Below, in pieces: positions 25,301 through 38,156 of a DNA stretch of 64,000 nucleotides (position 1 is its first letter; every line of letters starts with the position of its first letter). The stretch covers positions 3,929,393 to 3,993,392 of the forward strand of contig NW_003101679.1 of NCBI RefSeq assembly GCF_000003855.2, in the 5' to 3' direction. This DNA is from Blastomyces gilchristii SLH14081. Taxonomy: Eukaryota > Ascomycota > Eurotiomycetes > Onygenales > Ajellomycetaceae. The notes below the pieces were generated by a model. The model saw only the letters and a list, made by a program, of their open reading frames with translations, was not told the origin of the DNA and ran no database searches. The position numbers and the translations under genes were made by a program.

Positions 25301-28300
25301 CCTAAAAGCGCCCTTGCAGCTTCTTCTCTCCTTCTAGAAGAACCCAAAATGCCGAATGTCACGCTACGATCCCTGTGCTTTGCAAGGGTGCAGGGATTGT
25401 TATGCAGAACAGAAAACCTTTTCACCCGCTAGTCCATGCAGATTGCGTACGGTGTTTTTGGCCCAGTTCATTTGTCGCTGCACGGGCTTGTATTGTAATG
25501 TAAAATGAAAAATTCGTGCATCGGGCCACCTGTTTTGGCCAGGGTGATACACCAAAAAAAAAAAAAAGAAGGCCAAGTGCAACACTAGCACCCTGGTGGT
25601 TCCATCATAATACCACCCCACAGTGGATATGCGCATAGGGCGGGCGCTTGAAGAAAAATCTCAGAAGGGAATTGTTCTAGAAGGATATGGATAATTCTGG
25701 GTCAGGTTGTTGTCGCTTAATTTTCAAATCACTGACTCATTATTTTATATTATTTGCAACTATTGTGTTGCATAACTGCATAAAGCGCGATTTTCTGATA
25801 AATAATAAAAATCAAGAAAGCGATGGTAGCTGTAACTACACATGCTCATAATATTTCTCCGAGTGGATGGGAGAGTACGCCCTGTATTGGGCCGAATGTA
25901 TTCTTTGATCTCCATATTCAAATCCCTCTGCTCCAGTCAGCACATCACCGAGGTTTGTGAAAATTGATTCCAAATTCAACATCACGAGAGGCTTTTCCAA
26001 AAATTAATAATAATAATAATAACAGTAACAAGCTGATCTATGCATGTTGATATGCACGATCTCAAGCTTTCACAGGGCCAAAATCTTGGAACAAATAGTA
26101 GGGGATATAGTATGGGGTACATTGGCACTCAGCCACAGATCGGGCGCCACATTCGATGCTAGATGAGGTGAGGCCTGGGCCAGCTGTCACTGCCGCCCAG
26201 CGATTTCCTGGCTCCATTGTGAAAGTCACCGTATGGGCCTAATACTGCAATTTCGAAGCTAAATGTATTGGGGTAACACAACATCCGCCAGGTTTTCTTT
26301 CTTCTTTCTTCTTTTCTCTCTTTCTTTTTTTTCTTTTTCTTCGTGCTTGCCCACTAGCCACGTAACTTGGAAATGGGGAAAGTGTGGCGGTGAAGCAGCC
26401 ACAGTTACAGCACCAAATAGGAAATGGACATCTCACCTACCTTTGCCCAAACTAGCATTCCCCACAGTTTTCCAGCTTCAACCGCACTATTGATGCCCTT
26501 TGATCTGCTCAGATGTGGCGGTGCAGAGTACACCGTGCATTAGCACATGGACAAAGTCCCAGCTGACACCTTCCCTGATCTGCCAGCAAAAAAACCAGTT
26601 TCTTCAGACTTTTTCGTTATGTAGGAACCCGCATTTTTTGACTTTGTGAGCATATGTTGGCACAGCAGGCAAGGATGATGATCCATGCCTGCCATGCTAA
26701 CAACAGCCTGTAGCTACAACATAATGCTGATGCTACTTCACTCCCCCCACCTCAATACACTATTAGCCATCTTTGAATCGGCGAGGATCTTGCATGATGA
26801 TCTGCTGAACTCTTAGTGTGAAATTCCAGCAAAGCTCTCTCTACAGGACAGAACTTGTTTTAACCTTTTTTTTTTTTTTTTTCCTTCCCAGAGTGTGAAA
26901 GCGGGGTCTTTAGCTTATGAGGGCTAGCTATTATTATGCAAGCCATCTAAATTCTTTTAGCTTGATTGATGTTGAAGAGGCCTTTGTTTGTATAGGCAAC
27001 ACTTGCAATAATTGCTTTACTACTCCGTAGAGTGTTTCACATTGGAAAGAATAGGCTTTGTGATAGTGTCTAACAAAGCAATCATTGACTTTGATCCTTT
27101 CAAACAGCCCTGCACACACTAATCTACTTCAGATGGTTTCGTGCTTTGCTTTGAATTAAATCAAGTTTTCATTTCCTCTATTATGACTGGTATTAAAGTG
27201 ATCATCATTTTATTAGACTTATTCCTTTTCTTTTCAAAGAAGGGAGAAGTTTCAAGATATCATTCCAGATTAAAAATGAATTGTTTTAATTTGCTTTGTA
27301 ATTATTAAAGTACCTAATTACTTGAGATGAAACAAGTGTGTTTATTACTTTCATCTCATCTTACAATGCATTGTTAAAGCTCTATCATAGAGATTTCAGT
27401 AGAAGGAGAATTTTATACTTTTTTTTTCCGTCTCATATTTTTGACAGTTGATACCAATCAGTACCTATGTGAAGTGACGATTTTGAAGTTCCAAGTATTT
27501 GAATTACAGATGACAGTAGTTCAAAGAGCATGCTACCTGTGTTCATACTCTCTTGATTTGGGGAAAACATGACAACAACCTCTTATGTTTGAGAAGTTGG
27601 CAGGTAAATAAAATCAAGGAAAAAAGTGCAGAGTTATTCTACATACATACATGAGGTATGCACATGGTGTCGAATATATCAGCTCCTTAAAAAAGAGTGA
27701 CTTTATCTCAAAGAGCTTGCGATGGAATTGCAGAGTAACTACGTTCTAGATTCAACGAATAAAAGCGGGTATATATAATATTGCGGTTTAATTTTTCTTG
27801 GAAGGGAAGGCTTTTTTAGTGATTCTTTATGTCTTTAATAACAAAGTTAAGAGATATCTGCAAGGTTTTCAATTGGGAAGCAATTCCTTGCTGGCATCTC
27901 TTGAGGCTCGGGTGAGAAGAGCGAACTGCATATGCATTATGCTAATGATCATTTGGTGTGAACTGTAGTGGTGCACCTGAATGGCTCAATTGAAGTTACA
28001 GCTAATAGCTTTTGCTTAAGAGAATAGTAATCTTTTTTTCTTCAGGAAACCGTAATAAAAACCAATGAGACTTGAAGAATTCTTTCTGATAGAGAGAATT
28101 GCGCTTCGGCGAAATTTTAACGCAAAGGCCCTCTGTTGGTTGGGCCTCTGTAACTCAAATGCGGCGGCACTGCAGATCTACCTTAACTCATTGATGATTT
28201 CTCTCATTCGAGTATCAACTCTGTCGAACTAGCCGCATATCAATGCATGCTCCTTGTTAATAAATTTGCCGACGTGGTAGTCTGCTATTCATTGATAGTA

Positions 28301-28566
28301 TGCACAATCGACCCCGCAATTCGCCTCATTTTCAGCTGCCTTCGTGGATACCTAGGCACCATGAATAGATAGATACTCAGCTGTCAATAACTGCCGAGGG
28401 AATCATCAGAATGGGAGCTTCATCGTTGGATCCTGTGGGTCTGTTCGCTACAAGGAGGCGAAAGGGAATAAGTTCAAATATTTTTACGAAGCCCAGGTAG
28501 ATAAACTAGTTCAAAGTGCATTCATTATTGATGGAGGGCATTATTATTACTCTTTTATTTATTTAT

Positions 28567-28568
<2 letters not shown>

Positions 28569-28610
<42 letters not shown>
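28569..28610. repeat. Poly(T) run, 42 bases
   Basis: Perfect T42, followed by CCCGCAG. It is long for a fungal genome and prone to length error in sequencing. Confidence 0.9.
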
Positions 28611-31600
28611 CCCGCAGATTATTTTTGCTCGCAAGAAGTTACCATGCCTTGTTTCCTTAATTTTTTTTTTTTCATTTAAATATATCCATTTTGTAAAACA
28701 TATACACTTTTTGCGAAATCAATGAATAATTAACTTTTTAACCCAGTGCCCTCTCTCTCTTTGATGTTGGTATAACATATTAATATTATTATTCATGTCT
28801 CCGGGGCGGAACCTCTGGGGCAATAATGGGTCTCGATCTTGGTGGACATACCCATAGGGCTGACGTGACAGGCCATCGCTTAGAAGTTAGCACGTAAAAG
28901 CCCTTAGCCGAGCCTAAGAGCTTGGTCCGGACCCTCAGGAGTTTCAGGGTATTTTTTATTTTTATTTTATTTTTCAGGTTACATGACTCGTTCATCTGTC
29001 GGAACTAGTTGCGAGATGTGACTCTACTCTACCTTTTCAATGCAACTTGATTTCTCTCGGAGTCACTCCATAGATGACTGGCTTACTAGTGAATGCTGTT
29101 GTTCCAAAAAAGTTTTCAGCTGCCTTATGATTGTTCTATCCGCTCCCGACTGAAAATGTCGGGATACAGACGACCGCCCAGTGCTTATAGAAATGAAAAG
29201 GTGGGAATGATAGTCCTTCGCGAATCTAGTCCACCAGCACCAGGCCTAGGGAGCTGTGATAGATGACATGCGATGTGGGTGAGGTTGAGAAATCTCTCTA
29301 CCTAGATGTTGTGTACATGCGAAACAGTCCTCACTAGTTCTATCGTACCCTATATGTGGTTCTACAGGTTTGCAAAACTCACTGTCTTCTACTTTTATGT
29401 TGTAAAAAATTTAGTATTTGTTTTTCCTCCAAGGATTAATTTTATATGGATGGGAAGGTATCAGATAAGGAAGCACTGAAGATCAAATCATGTTATCAAC
29501 TCACTCTGTTCTTGTATACCCTCTCAAAGAAAAGTATCAAGCGGAACTATGTGGCTCTCAAAAACAGATTTTCAAGACCAGGATCACATCACCATGGTTA
29601 AATTCAAAAGAAAAATGGCTCAAGGAATTCAGTGCTTCAGACTCTTTTGACATTGGAATTCCTTTCAGGCGCACAATTCTATCTATGATCCATTGCCACG
29701 TTGTCCTCCCGAGGAATAAAGAGGACAGGAAGAAGGCTCAAAAAGAAGGATATTTGTGTTCCCAGAATTCTTGGAAATGATGAAATGGCGTGACATAACT
29801 CTAAGCTGACGTGATGTGTGTTTTCCGTTGAACTGTCTTGATCATGATGAGTAGATATACGTATGCTGTACGGAGTAGAGCTTTCTCTATGACAGTTGCC
29901 ACCTGCTTCCCCATTCACAAAAAAACTCCGAGGGCTCCGACACGGGCACATCGTGAGAGCCGCGGCCGATTATTCTGTTCATATCAAACTGGTAATTTCT
30001 TTGTAAGTGTTATTTTCATTTCTTACACACCTTTTTGGCGCCTTGGTAGTCAGTTATACGTCCGTAGGGCTGAGTCCCGTTTTCACAAGCCGAGAGCTAC
30101 GGACTTTCCCTAGCCCGTGCCCGCCCGACAACTTACAAGGTGAGGAAGTGTCAAACAACCAGAGCGCTTGTTGAGTTTCAGTTTCGCTGGCTTACTAGCC
30201 GAGATTGATAAGCGAAAGGTTGTATGTAGTAGTTCCAACTTCCCCCGGCGGACCGGACTGGAAGCTCGCCCAGTACCATTGCATGGGTGCCTTTGATAAT
30301 ACCTTAGTTGTCCTAACCGACATCGACCTTGAAGTTTCTGGTCTCGGGTAAGTCAGTTATGACTCGTGGAAGTTTAAACTTTGAACCAAAACAAAAACAA
30401 AAACAAAAAACCGAAAAGAAATAAATCGCTAAGTTACTCAAACCGATGAAAAAATATAAATAAATTTGAATTTTCTGGTCTAGTTGTGATAGGCAGTAAA
30501 ACCAGGGCCTCGGTGAACGGATTCATCGGGAGCTGCATATTCAGGAACCGCGAAGCATAGAAGGCAGTCGGGTGTTGCAACGGTAACGTAACGCTGTGCA
30601 CGAAAAAGCGATCAGCCAAGCATAGGAGAAATGCGATTGGTTTGAAGAAGTGGCTGTGCTACGCTAAAAGAAAAATTCAAATACCAAAAAGTTGAATTCT
30701 TCAAACACTAGTAAATTTGACCATTCGGGGTTCGCCGACTTGAGAGGGAATGCAGTTAGACTGGGTATTTTTAAGCCACACTACGCTACTCTGCATGCGG
30801 GCTAGTTGTGCCAAAGGTCTCGGCGATGACGCTTAAGGGACAGCTTAGTACCTGCATAAGCTGTGGCTTGACTGATGAAAAGCATGTTCTTAATATGAAG
30901 CTAATAACTAGTCAATGCGTCGTTGTCTTTGTAAATTTTTTTTTTTTTTCCGCAATAATTGATCAGGAAAACAGCCGGTGGGTCAATAATGAATAATGGT
31001 CCCGCCAGTCTCTTCACTCAGAGCTGTTCCCCAGTCGGGAATATTTGTACGAAGAGCCCTGGAGAGTTACATGGTGAGCGCCACACAGACAATTTAGATC
31101 GGGCAACAATATGCGCGCCGCGTTATGCACCAGCCACAACCACAGCAATACCTAGGCAATAAAATGGGCAGAAGGTGCGAGACTGGTCTCGATTTGGCGT
31201 AGGGGAGTTCCTCGGGAAAACATGCCGATGCTACAATTATTTGGCAACGAGTCATAGAAATCAAGCTAGCCAAGGGAAAAAATAAAAAACGTGGATCCGT
31301 GGATATGTGTCTTACCTACGCAGTAGGCAACCTCTAATCAGATTCTTTCTCGTTATTATTCATTCTGATAATCCGGGTCACTTGACCACGGATTCGAGTA
31401 TAAACCTTATGAATTCCTCAACCTTTACTATTATTGTTATGTCATTTCCAATTTTGGTCAGATCACAGGGTAGGTAGTTGTCCATATGAAATCATAGCCC
31501 TTATTATTAACCCATGGATCTTGGGGAGAGTGTAGCGATGTACAGTACATACATACCTAGCAGAGTTTACAGTCTAGTTTTTCTCAATCTCAATGCAAGA

Positions 31601-31907
31601 TATTTGAAACTGATCATTTATAACTACGCGGGTACTATTCTATCGTACATAGTCAGGAAAAGCAGTGCATAACAAGGTGACAAGGCCGGCGAATAATCCG
31701 CTTAATGATCGACATGATTTGATGGTGCTTATTATTATTATTATTAATTTTTCGTAAAAAAGAGTTAAGCGACTTTTTCCACATTATGCGAAATATTAAC
31801 CGGGGAGGAAAGCTAATAATGATATGCACAGACCACAGACCGACCGCAGCAATTAGTCTAAAGAGCATGTCGATTAAAGTCGATTAAAGTCGATTAGGTT
31901 TTTTATT

Positions 31908-31940
<33 letters not shown>

Positions 31941-33231
31941 TTATTTTTCTCGATCAGCTGGTTGGTTGCGCGTGCGTAGCGTAGGGCGTTAGCGTGCACA
32001 TGCACAAGCACAGCTCTGTATGGGGGGGGGTTAGCTTGTAAACTGTGAAAGCTGTAATCTGTAATCTATCTGTAATCTATCTGTAAGCAAAAAAACCTGC
32101 CTATGGGTGCGTGCCGAGGGTCAGACACATGTTACATACTCCGTACAGATAGTTGCGCAGTCGGCTCGGCCAAGAGCTGTCCGACGTCATTCCAGGAAGG
32201 TTTGGCTGCCAAGACTTTGACATTGCGGAATACCGAGAATTCGGCGAGCAAAGAGCGCTAGTACCGGAGCGGGTTTCGCGGGGGGGGTTGGGGATGAATT
32301 TCTTTACTACTACCTACCTACTACTACCTAACTTGGCGATTTGCTTGGACGATATTCCAGGCACGGATTTGGAGACGAGATGGTTCTGCTTAGCTGTCAT
32401 GGTCGGTCCGGGTTCCCCAGGGAGTTTTAAGGGCGTTTAGGTGGTCGCTTAGTGGGGGTTAGGAGTTTCGCTAGGATATCTAGGACTTGACGGGCGGTGG
32501 AGATTTCCCCAGCCCTACCCGAGCGAGTGAGCGAGTGAGCGGAGTTCTCGGGTACACTTAAAGTAGTAGACTGGCTCTTTTCATAATAGGCATGAACATG
32601 ACATGGCCTAGATTGACCATGGAGCGGGGAGCGGGGAGCGAGAGGTGTCATACGTCTCGGGCCCGGAGCGGCATCCTGCTTTTTGCTTCCCTTTCGATAC
32701 TTCCTCTGTTTCAAGTCGGCATAGTCCGGTAGTTTGAAGCGATTTTCGATGATGTTATTATTATCGGATTATTATTTCATCAGACGAGAACTTGGATTGA
32801 GGAGCATAGGAAAATGTTAGGTCTATTTGAGCGGCGGTTACGTTCTTACCCCGGAACTCCATTGAATTGAGTGAGTGTCAAAATCCAGTTCTAAACAACT
32901 AGTTACGCACCACTAAGATTATTTACAATATCATGAGACCAATTGAATCATTGTGATTAGCCCTTGGTTAATAATTCCTGAATTCGAGTGCATTCTTTTT
33001 ACTCGCAATTATTGCTGACGATATTCTGCTGTCATCGGCAAAACCTGATTGCCGAACTTTTCCAAGGTTCCTCCCTTGCTGACAACATGATTAACTAACC
33101 ACACCACACACATGAGTCATCCTGGGGACAAGCGAAGTAACGGCCTGATTTTTGTTGTTCTCCTTCGCCGAACCAAGAGCCTTACTCCTCTTGTATTCGA
33201 CTCGACAATATTTCCATTGCATTTTCCTTCG

Positions 33232-33232
<1 letters not shown>

Positions 33233-33266
<34 letters not shown>
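33233..33266. repeat. (TTA)n microsatellite
   Basis: About eleven perfect units in 34 bases, some 850 bases before the Rpn4-type gene. Confidence 0.9.
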
Positions 33267-33874
33267 GATTATGATTATTATGGGGCTAGTCGAACGGACC
33301 ACGCCGAAACAAACCCTTGCACAGCCGCACTGTAACTCATAAAATTTTCTCTTCAAAGGGGGGTTATTTTGTAGGGATCTCAATCCGGTTAGACTCAGAT
33401 CGTCATATTTCTGCAAAAAAAAAAAAAAAAAAAAAGAAGCCGAAGGATTTTCAAAAGCAAAGAAAGGGAAAAAACAAAAAGAAAAAAAACGAACCGTGGT
33501 AACGCTGAGGCAGGGAAAATTACAAAAAATACCCCAAAAGAAAGGAATCGCGTAACACCGGGGAGTCAAAAGAGCGGAAACCGGAAACCAGGGAACAATA
33601 CGCCAAGACACAACTCATAGTACAAATACAATAAGCCATCCCGCCGGAGCAAGCAAGAAGAGGACAAGACATCGATCTATTATCTATATATAACGAAACA
33701 GACTCGCTACGAACTCATAAAAAGAATAAGAGGAAAACCATTTCAGACGGTTTCACCTTGACTGTCTGATAACAACAATCTCTTTCTTCGCAATCTCCCT
33801 TTCTCATTCTATTATTGTTTTGTTTCGACTAACTCTCCTGCTGCCCTCTTCCATCCATCCAGGCCTTGAGCTCA

Positions 33875-33876
<2 letters not shown>

Positions 33877-33914
<38 letters not shown>
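33877..33914. repeat. Poly(T) run, 38 bases, just before the Rpn4-type gene
   Basis: Perfect T38 that ends 166 bases before the start codon at 34081. It lies in the probable promoter or leader and could act as a nucleosome-excluding tract; that role is inferred. Confidence 0.85.
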
Positions 33915-33917
<3 letters not shown>

Positions 33918-34080
33918 TTTTTTGCCACTTCTTCATGACTTGAAAAAAGCCTAATTGTTCTCTGGTCCACCCCCCCTTACAAGCTTATTTTCCTGCCCAT
34001 ATTTACCCTATTATTCTTACCTATTATTACGGTTTACTTTATATATCATAAGCGGGCCCTCCCCCGTCGTCGTTCTCGAC

Positions 34081-34971
34081 ATGCTCGCCCACTATTCTGT
34101 TCCGACTCCTCCACATCTCCAACCATATCCACAGTCACAATCGCCCCTCTTCCCACCACAACAACAACAGCAGCAACAGCAGCAGCTGCTCGAATCTTCA
34201 CATCCAAGTTCTTCCAACTTCCACAACGACGGCGACTGCGTTGCCCAATACGAGTCAATCCGCCACCGCCTACCTACTCCTTCTTCGTCGTCCCAAGACT
34301 CGTTCGCCCTCCTGCCTGAAGACCAACAGCTGCAGCAACTAGAGCAGGCGCAACAGCTGCCATACTACTGTGCAACTCCTCTCACTCCCGCGCCCTCGCA
34401 GTCACATTCGCAGCCTCCTTCATTCTCCTCGTCGTCGCCGCCACCTGGTTCAGCTGCTGCCTCTCCCACATACTCGTCTGCCGCTTTTTCCGCCCAGAAC
34501 TCTCCTTCCACAGACTTCTGCTCCTCTTTCTACAAAGACGCCGGCGTTATTTCTATGCCGGAAAGCACCTTCTCTTCTCCGGCTGGCTTGTCGCGCACTC
34601 CTCCGGTCAGAATCATACATAACTCGACTCGTCCCTTTGGGGAGTCCACCTATGATCCGGATAACCTATCGTCCATGCTTTTGCACAACAGTCTTCCTCT
34701 GGACAGCAACGCTTGGAACAACCTTGTAACCCCAGTCAAGTACGAACCTTCGCGCACTGCTCAAAGAACACGCCAACGTGCTCTCTACAATCAGTACCAG
34801 CACCATAGAGCCGCGTCCGACTCTTCGGCTCTCCCAACAACTACCGTGTCGCGATCCAACCCCCTCGTCTCGTCATACCCTCCTTCTTCCTTCGCCGGCA
34901 CAGATCAGTCTCCTCGTGACTATCAACAGTCAGAGGGGGTGGATCTGGCAATGAGAAGGGCCATTTTGGAG

Positions 34972-35042
<71 letters not shown>

Positions 35043-36531
35043 ACATCAACAAACTGCGGAAGATGACAAATCTTTCTCCCTATCTGTACCTCCTTCAGTG
35101 TCCACATTGAGTCATAACTCCCCGGTTACTCCGCACGCTACCTTCTCCGAAGAGTTCGAAGATGGTTCTAAGCCCATGTCAAATGGTGAGGGCACATATC
35201 CTGACGTTGATAAGTGGATGGATGATTACTTACGTTTTGATGACCGTGTAGATTTCAATGACCAGAGCACTGCTCCGATGGGCGTTCCCAAGCTGACTAG
35301 AACCATCTCTGACGTCTACCAAGACGAACTATACAACCCGAACGCTCCCAATACACCAAAGCAATCCATCACATCCTCTTCTCAAAGCACGAAGATGTAT
35401 TCGAATTACCACCGCAATATCATCACAGACCGGATACAGGCTGCTCACCAAGGCCATATCTCTGAGCAATCACAATCCCGCTCAGCCTCAGCAGCCCGTC
35501 ACCGGTCTCCATGGAGGGATAACTCCCCATTCATCCATGAGCAAGCTGGGTTTAACGATGCGCAGATCTCGCAGTCTCAACCGTTTTCAAATCAGCTGAA
35601 TCTTACTGCTCAACAGCAATCAAATATGCTGATGGGACCAGAACAGGTAGAACCAAAGACCATCTCGCCAAAGGATGCGTTGCTTGATTACAATGAGTCT
35701 CCGGACGATGCGAACATGTCATTATTCCCATCGCAGCCGGAAGCTCAGCGGTATCGTGTGCCGGCACTAGACACCTCTACCACTTTCCAGATACCACATA
35801 TGGAGCAGTTCGCAAACCAATATGAGCAACACAAAAATAATATGGCTCAACAATTTGGCTACATTCAGCAGCAGATCCCTCTTCAACTATCGGGCCAGCA
35901 GCAGCAGCAGCAACAGCAGGCCCATCGGGTTCAGCCGTCTCAAGGTCAACGGGAAAACAACCTTGTCCACCACACTCCTGAATTCCCACGTCAACTGCCT
36001 TCTATGGAATCTACGTCCAGTGACACGAACACTTCTGCGAGCAATAGATCTCCTTTAGGATCAGCGCCGACTTCGAATCCTGCTAAACCCGCCAAGCGAC
36101 CAGATGATACTTCGGCTGATGGGGGTACCTATAGCTGCACTTATCACGGATGTATCCTACGGTTTGAAACACCTGCCAAACTACAGAAGCACAAGCGGGA
36201 AGCTCATCGCCAGACAACCCCTGGGTCACATGCAATGGCACGCGATTCATCAGCAGGTTCTCTGGCAATGCGCAATTCTCAAGCAGGGCCCCACCGCTGC
36301 GAACGCATCAATCCCTCTACGGGAAAGCCTTGCAACTCTGTCTTCTCCCGTCCTTACGATCTTACAAGGCACGAAGATACAATCCACAACGCCCGCAAAC
36401 AAAAGGTGCGGTGCCATCTATGTACAGAGGAAAAGACCTTTTCTCGCAACGATGCCCTAACGCGACACATGCGGGTTGTGCACCCGGAAGTCGACTGGCC
36501 AGGCAAGCAGAAACGCAAGGCAAGGGATTGA
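34081..36531 (+). CDS. RPN4: Rpn4-type C2H2 zinc-finger transcription factor
   Basis: Single exon, 816 residues from the first ATG (MLAHYSVPTPP). The frame is open further upstream but has no earlier ATG. The C-terminus holds the fingers. At about 684-710 is CTYHGCILRFETPAKLQKHKREAH. At about 740-770 CERINPSTGKPC runs into FSRPYDLTRHEDTIH. At about 778-802 CHLCTEEKTFSRNDALTRH is followed by MRVVHPEVDW. The paired last two fingers, with PYDL.RHEDTIH and TFSRNDAL.RH, are the signature of yeast Rpn4, which activates proteasome genes. The N-terminal 670 residues are Gln/Ser/Pro-rich and disordered-looking, with a run of 24 Gln at 298-321 and a shorter one near 615. It is twice the size of the fingers' usual context, as is common in filamentous fungi. 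Proteasome control here is inferred from the fingers. Confidence 0.82.
34972..35043 (+). repeat. CAG/CAA repeat coding for 24 glutamines
   Basis: Uninterrupted run of glutamine codons, with a pure CAG stretch in its second half. It lies inside the Rpn4-type gene and is likely to vary in length between strains. Confidence 0.9.
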
Positions 36532-38156
36532 AGGGGGAGAATCAACAAAACAAGTTTTCTCGCCACCTTCAATCGTCCTTCCTCCATTGAGTTTCTTTGG
36601 ATACACTCTATTTGCGAAAAGAAAAAGCATAAAAAAATACGGGGCAATTCCTCGCTCACTCCTTGATTCAACCTACCTTGTCCTCTAAGCTTGCCCGGTC
36701 GAATAATTACTGGTCTTGTTTCGTCCCAAGGAAAACATACATCATGCATCTTGTATCCTGCATTGTGTGTTGCGCGCCCCGTGTCTGGGAGAGCCGGGTC
36801 GCCTTACAGTTTTCTCACCCAGAGACCAAGCAGACTGACCCACGGAAGGCAGAGCATCCTGGTCGCGGAATTAAGGCACGATGACGACAGCCGCCAAGCC
36901 AAGTATGACAAACGCCAAGACATCCAACCCACTCAGGGAGCTAGTATCAAAATCTGCGCTAGTCCTAACCAAGACGTTGGCTGCCCTTTTGGGACAGAAC
37001 AGCCCAATTAGATTGCAGCAATTGCAGCGATCGGCAGTATCGTTTTCCTATTCCAGGCTGCTGCTGACGAAAAACTTGGTGCCTTTTTTTAAGCGCAACT
37101 CAACAAGGAAATGTTTCCCCCAAGTCTCGGTCAGAGTGACGTCATTTTACCTCTGTTCTTGCTTGTGTTCTGTGCATAGACATTGCTTAGCAATGTGTAA
37201 TAATGACACCACCATGCAGTGGGCTAACTGCTCAGCAAGGCCTGGGTTTTTTTTTTGGTTTTATTTTTACTTTGTTTTTTCTATTATTTCTTTTTTGCAT
37301 TTTCATTTTTCATCACAATTCAGCCGATGGCCTTGCAAACTGTTTAGTCATAGAGTTCACTTTTTTTGGATGCTTTTATTTTCTGTGTTGACTTTACCAG
37401 AAAACACTTTTTTTTTTTTTTTTTGAAACAACCTTTCAATCTCTGAATGATTGAGGGAATTATTTGATTTTTAATATATGCATACTTTCTTTGGTGTTTT
37501 TTTCTCTCGTTGCATTGGATTGGATTGAATTGGATTGGCATTGATTGGCATTGATAGGCTCTGGTCAAAAAACGGGATTTTTCTCTTTTTTTTGCGACGA
37601 GCGTTTTGGTTTTCTGCAGCCTTTTTTCTTTTTATATTTTGTTGTTGTGTAAAGCAAAGAAAAGCAAAGCAAAGCAAAGCATGATGAAGCATGAAGTGTG
37701 ATGAAAGCATGAAATGAAGCATTAAGCATACATGGTGTTTTGCATCTGATCTGATGAGAATAATTGGTTTTGTTTTTTTTAATTCTTCTTTAAATCTCTC
37801 TTCTCTTGTTGATCCATCCGTGCTTTGTTTTTTCTATAAGCATGTTTTTGAATTGATAGTTGTGATTTTAGCGTGTTGTTTGCTTTCATTCCCCCCCAAC
37901 CCTTCTTCTCTATACTGTTTTTTGAATTTGTGTATGCGCTGCATGGTTTCTTTTTCTCTCATTTTCTGACCTTTGTATCTGTATTTGTATCTGTACTATT
38001 ATTTCTGCTGTTTATTGTTGTGTGCATGGCGTGAATATGAGGTATGAGCGTGGCATCAATTGAAGAAGTCTTTATTTTTTAACTAATTTATTATACACGC
38101 GCGTTTTTGATGTATAGTATATATGTATGTATGCCTAGTCTCTAGGAAATAATGTT
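36532..38156. other. 3' region of the Rpn4-type gene and simple repeats
   Basis: No gene seen. Pentamer repeats stand out: ATTGG-type near 37512-37557 and AAAGC-type near 37651-37682, together with T runs near 37242-37250 and 37408-37424. A chance frame of 181 codons (36881-37426) is Phe-rich at its end because it runs into T tracts. Confidence 0.4.

Larger units (their letters stand above)
18211..34080. other. Gene desert of about 15.9 kb
   Basis: No open frame here shows a recognisable domain, and no tRNA or rRNA was seen. Frames up to about 145 codons (19258-19695 minus, 20134-20550 plus) look like chance. The DNA is rich in homopolymers and short tandem repeats: A29 at 19282-19310, T42 at 28569-28610, T38 at 33877-33914, (TTA)n at 33233-33266, an ATTTT-type run at 21364-21402, and a 10-base repeat GTCGATTAAA (three copies) near 31870. 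Base composition is close to that of the genic part, so it is not a RIP-mutated repeat block. Possible contents are long noncoding RNAs, a distal promoter for the Rpn4-type gene, or old unrecognised relics. Confidence 0.5.

Noticed and set aside
31860..31900. Three copies of a 10-base repeat, considered as CRISPR or an iterated binding site
   Set aside because: Directly adjoining copies without spacers, in a nuclear fungal genome; simple tandem duplication.
33955..34080. 42-codon N-terminal extension of the Rpn4-type protein
   Set aside because: It begins with TTG, has no ATG, and follows a T38 tract; hydrophobic content comes from T-rich DNA. The first ATG is at 34081.
36881..37426. 181-codon frame downstream of the Rpn4-type gene
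   Set aside because: Ends in T-tract-derived Phe runs; no family resemblance.
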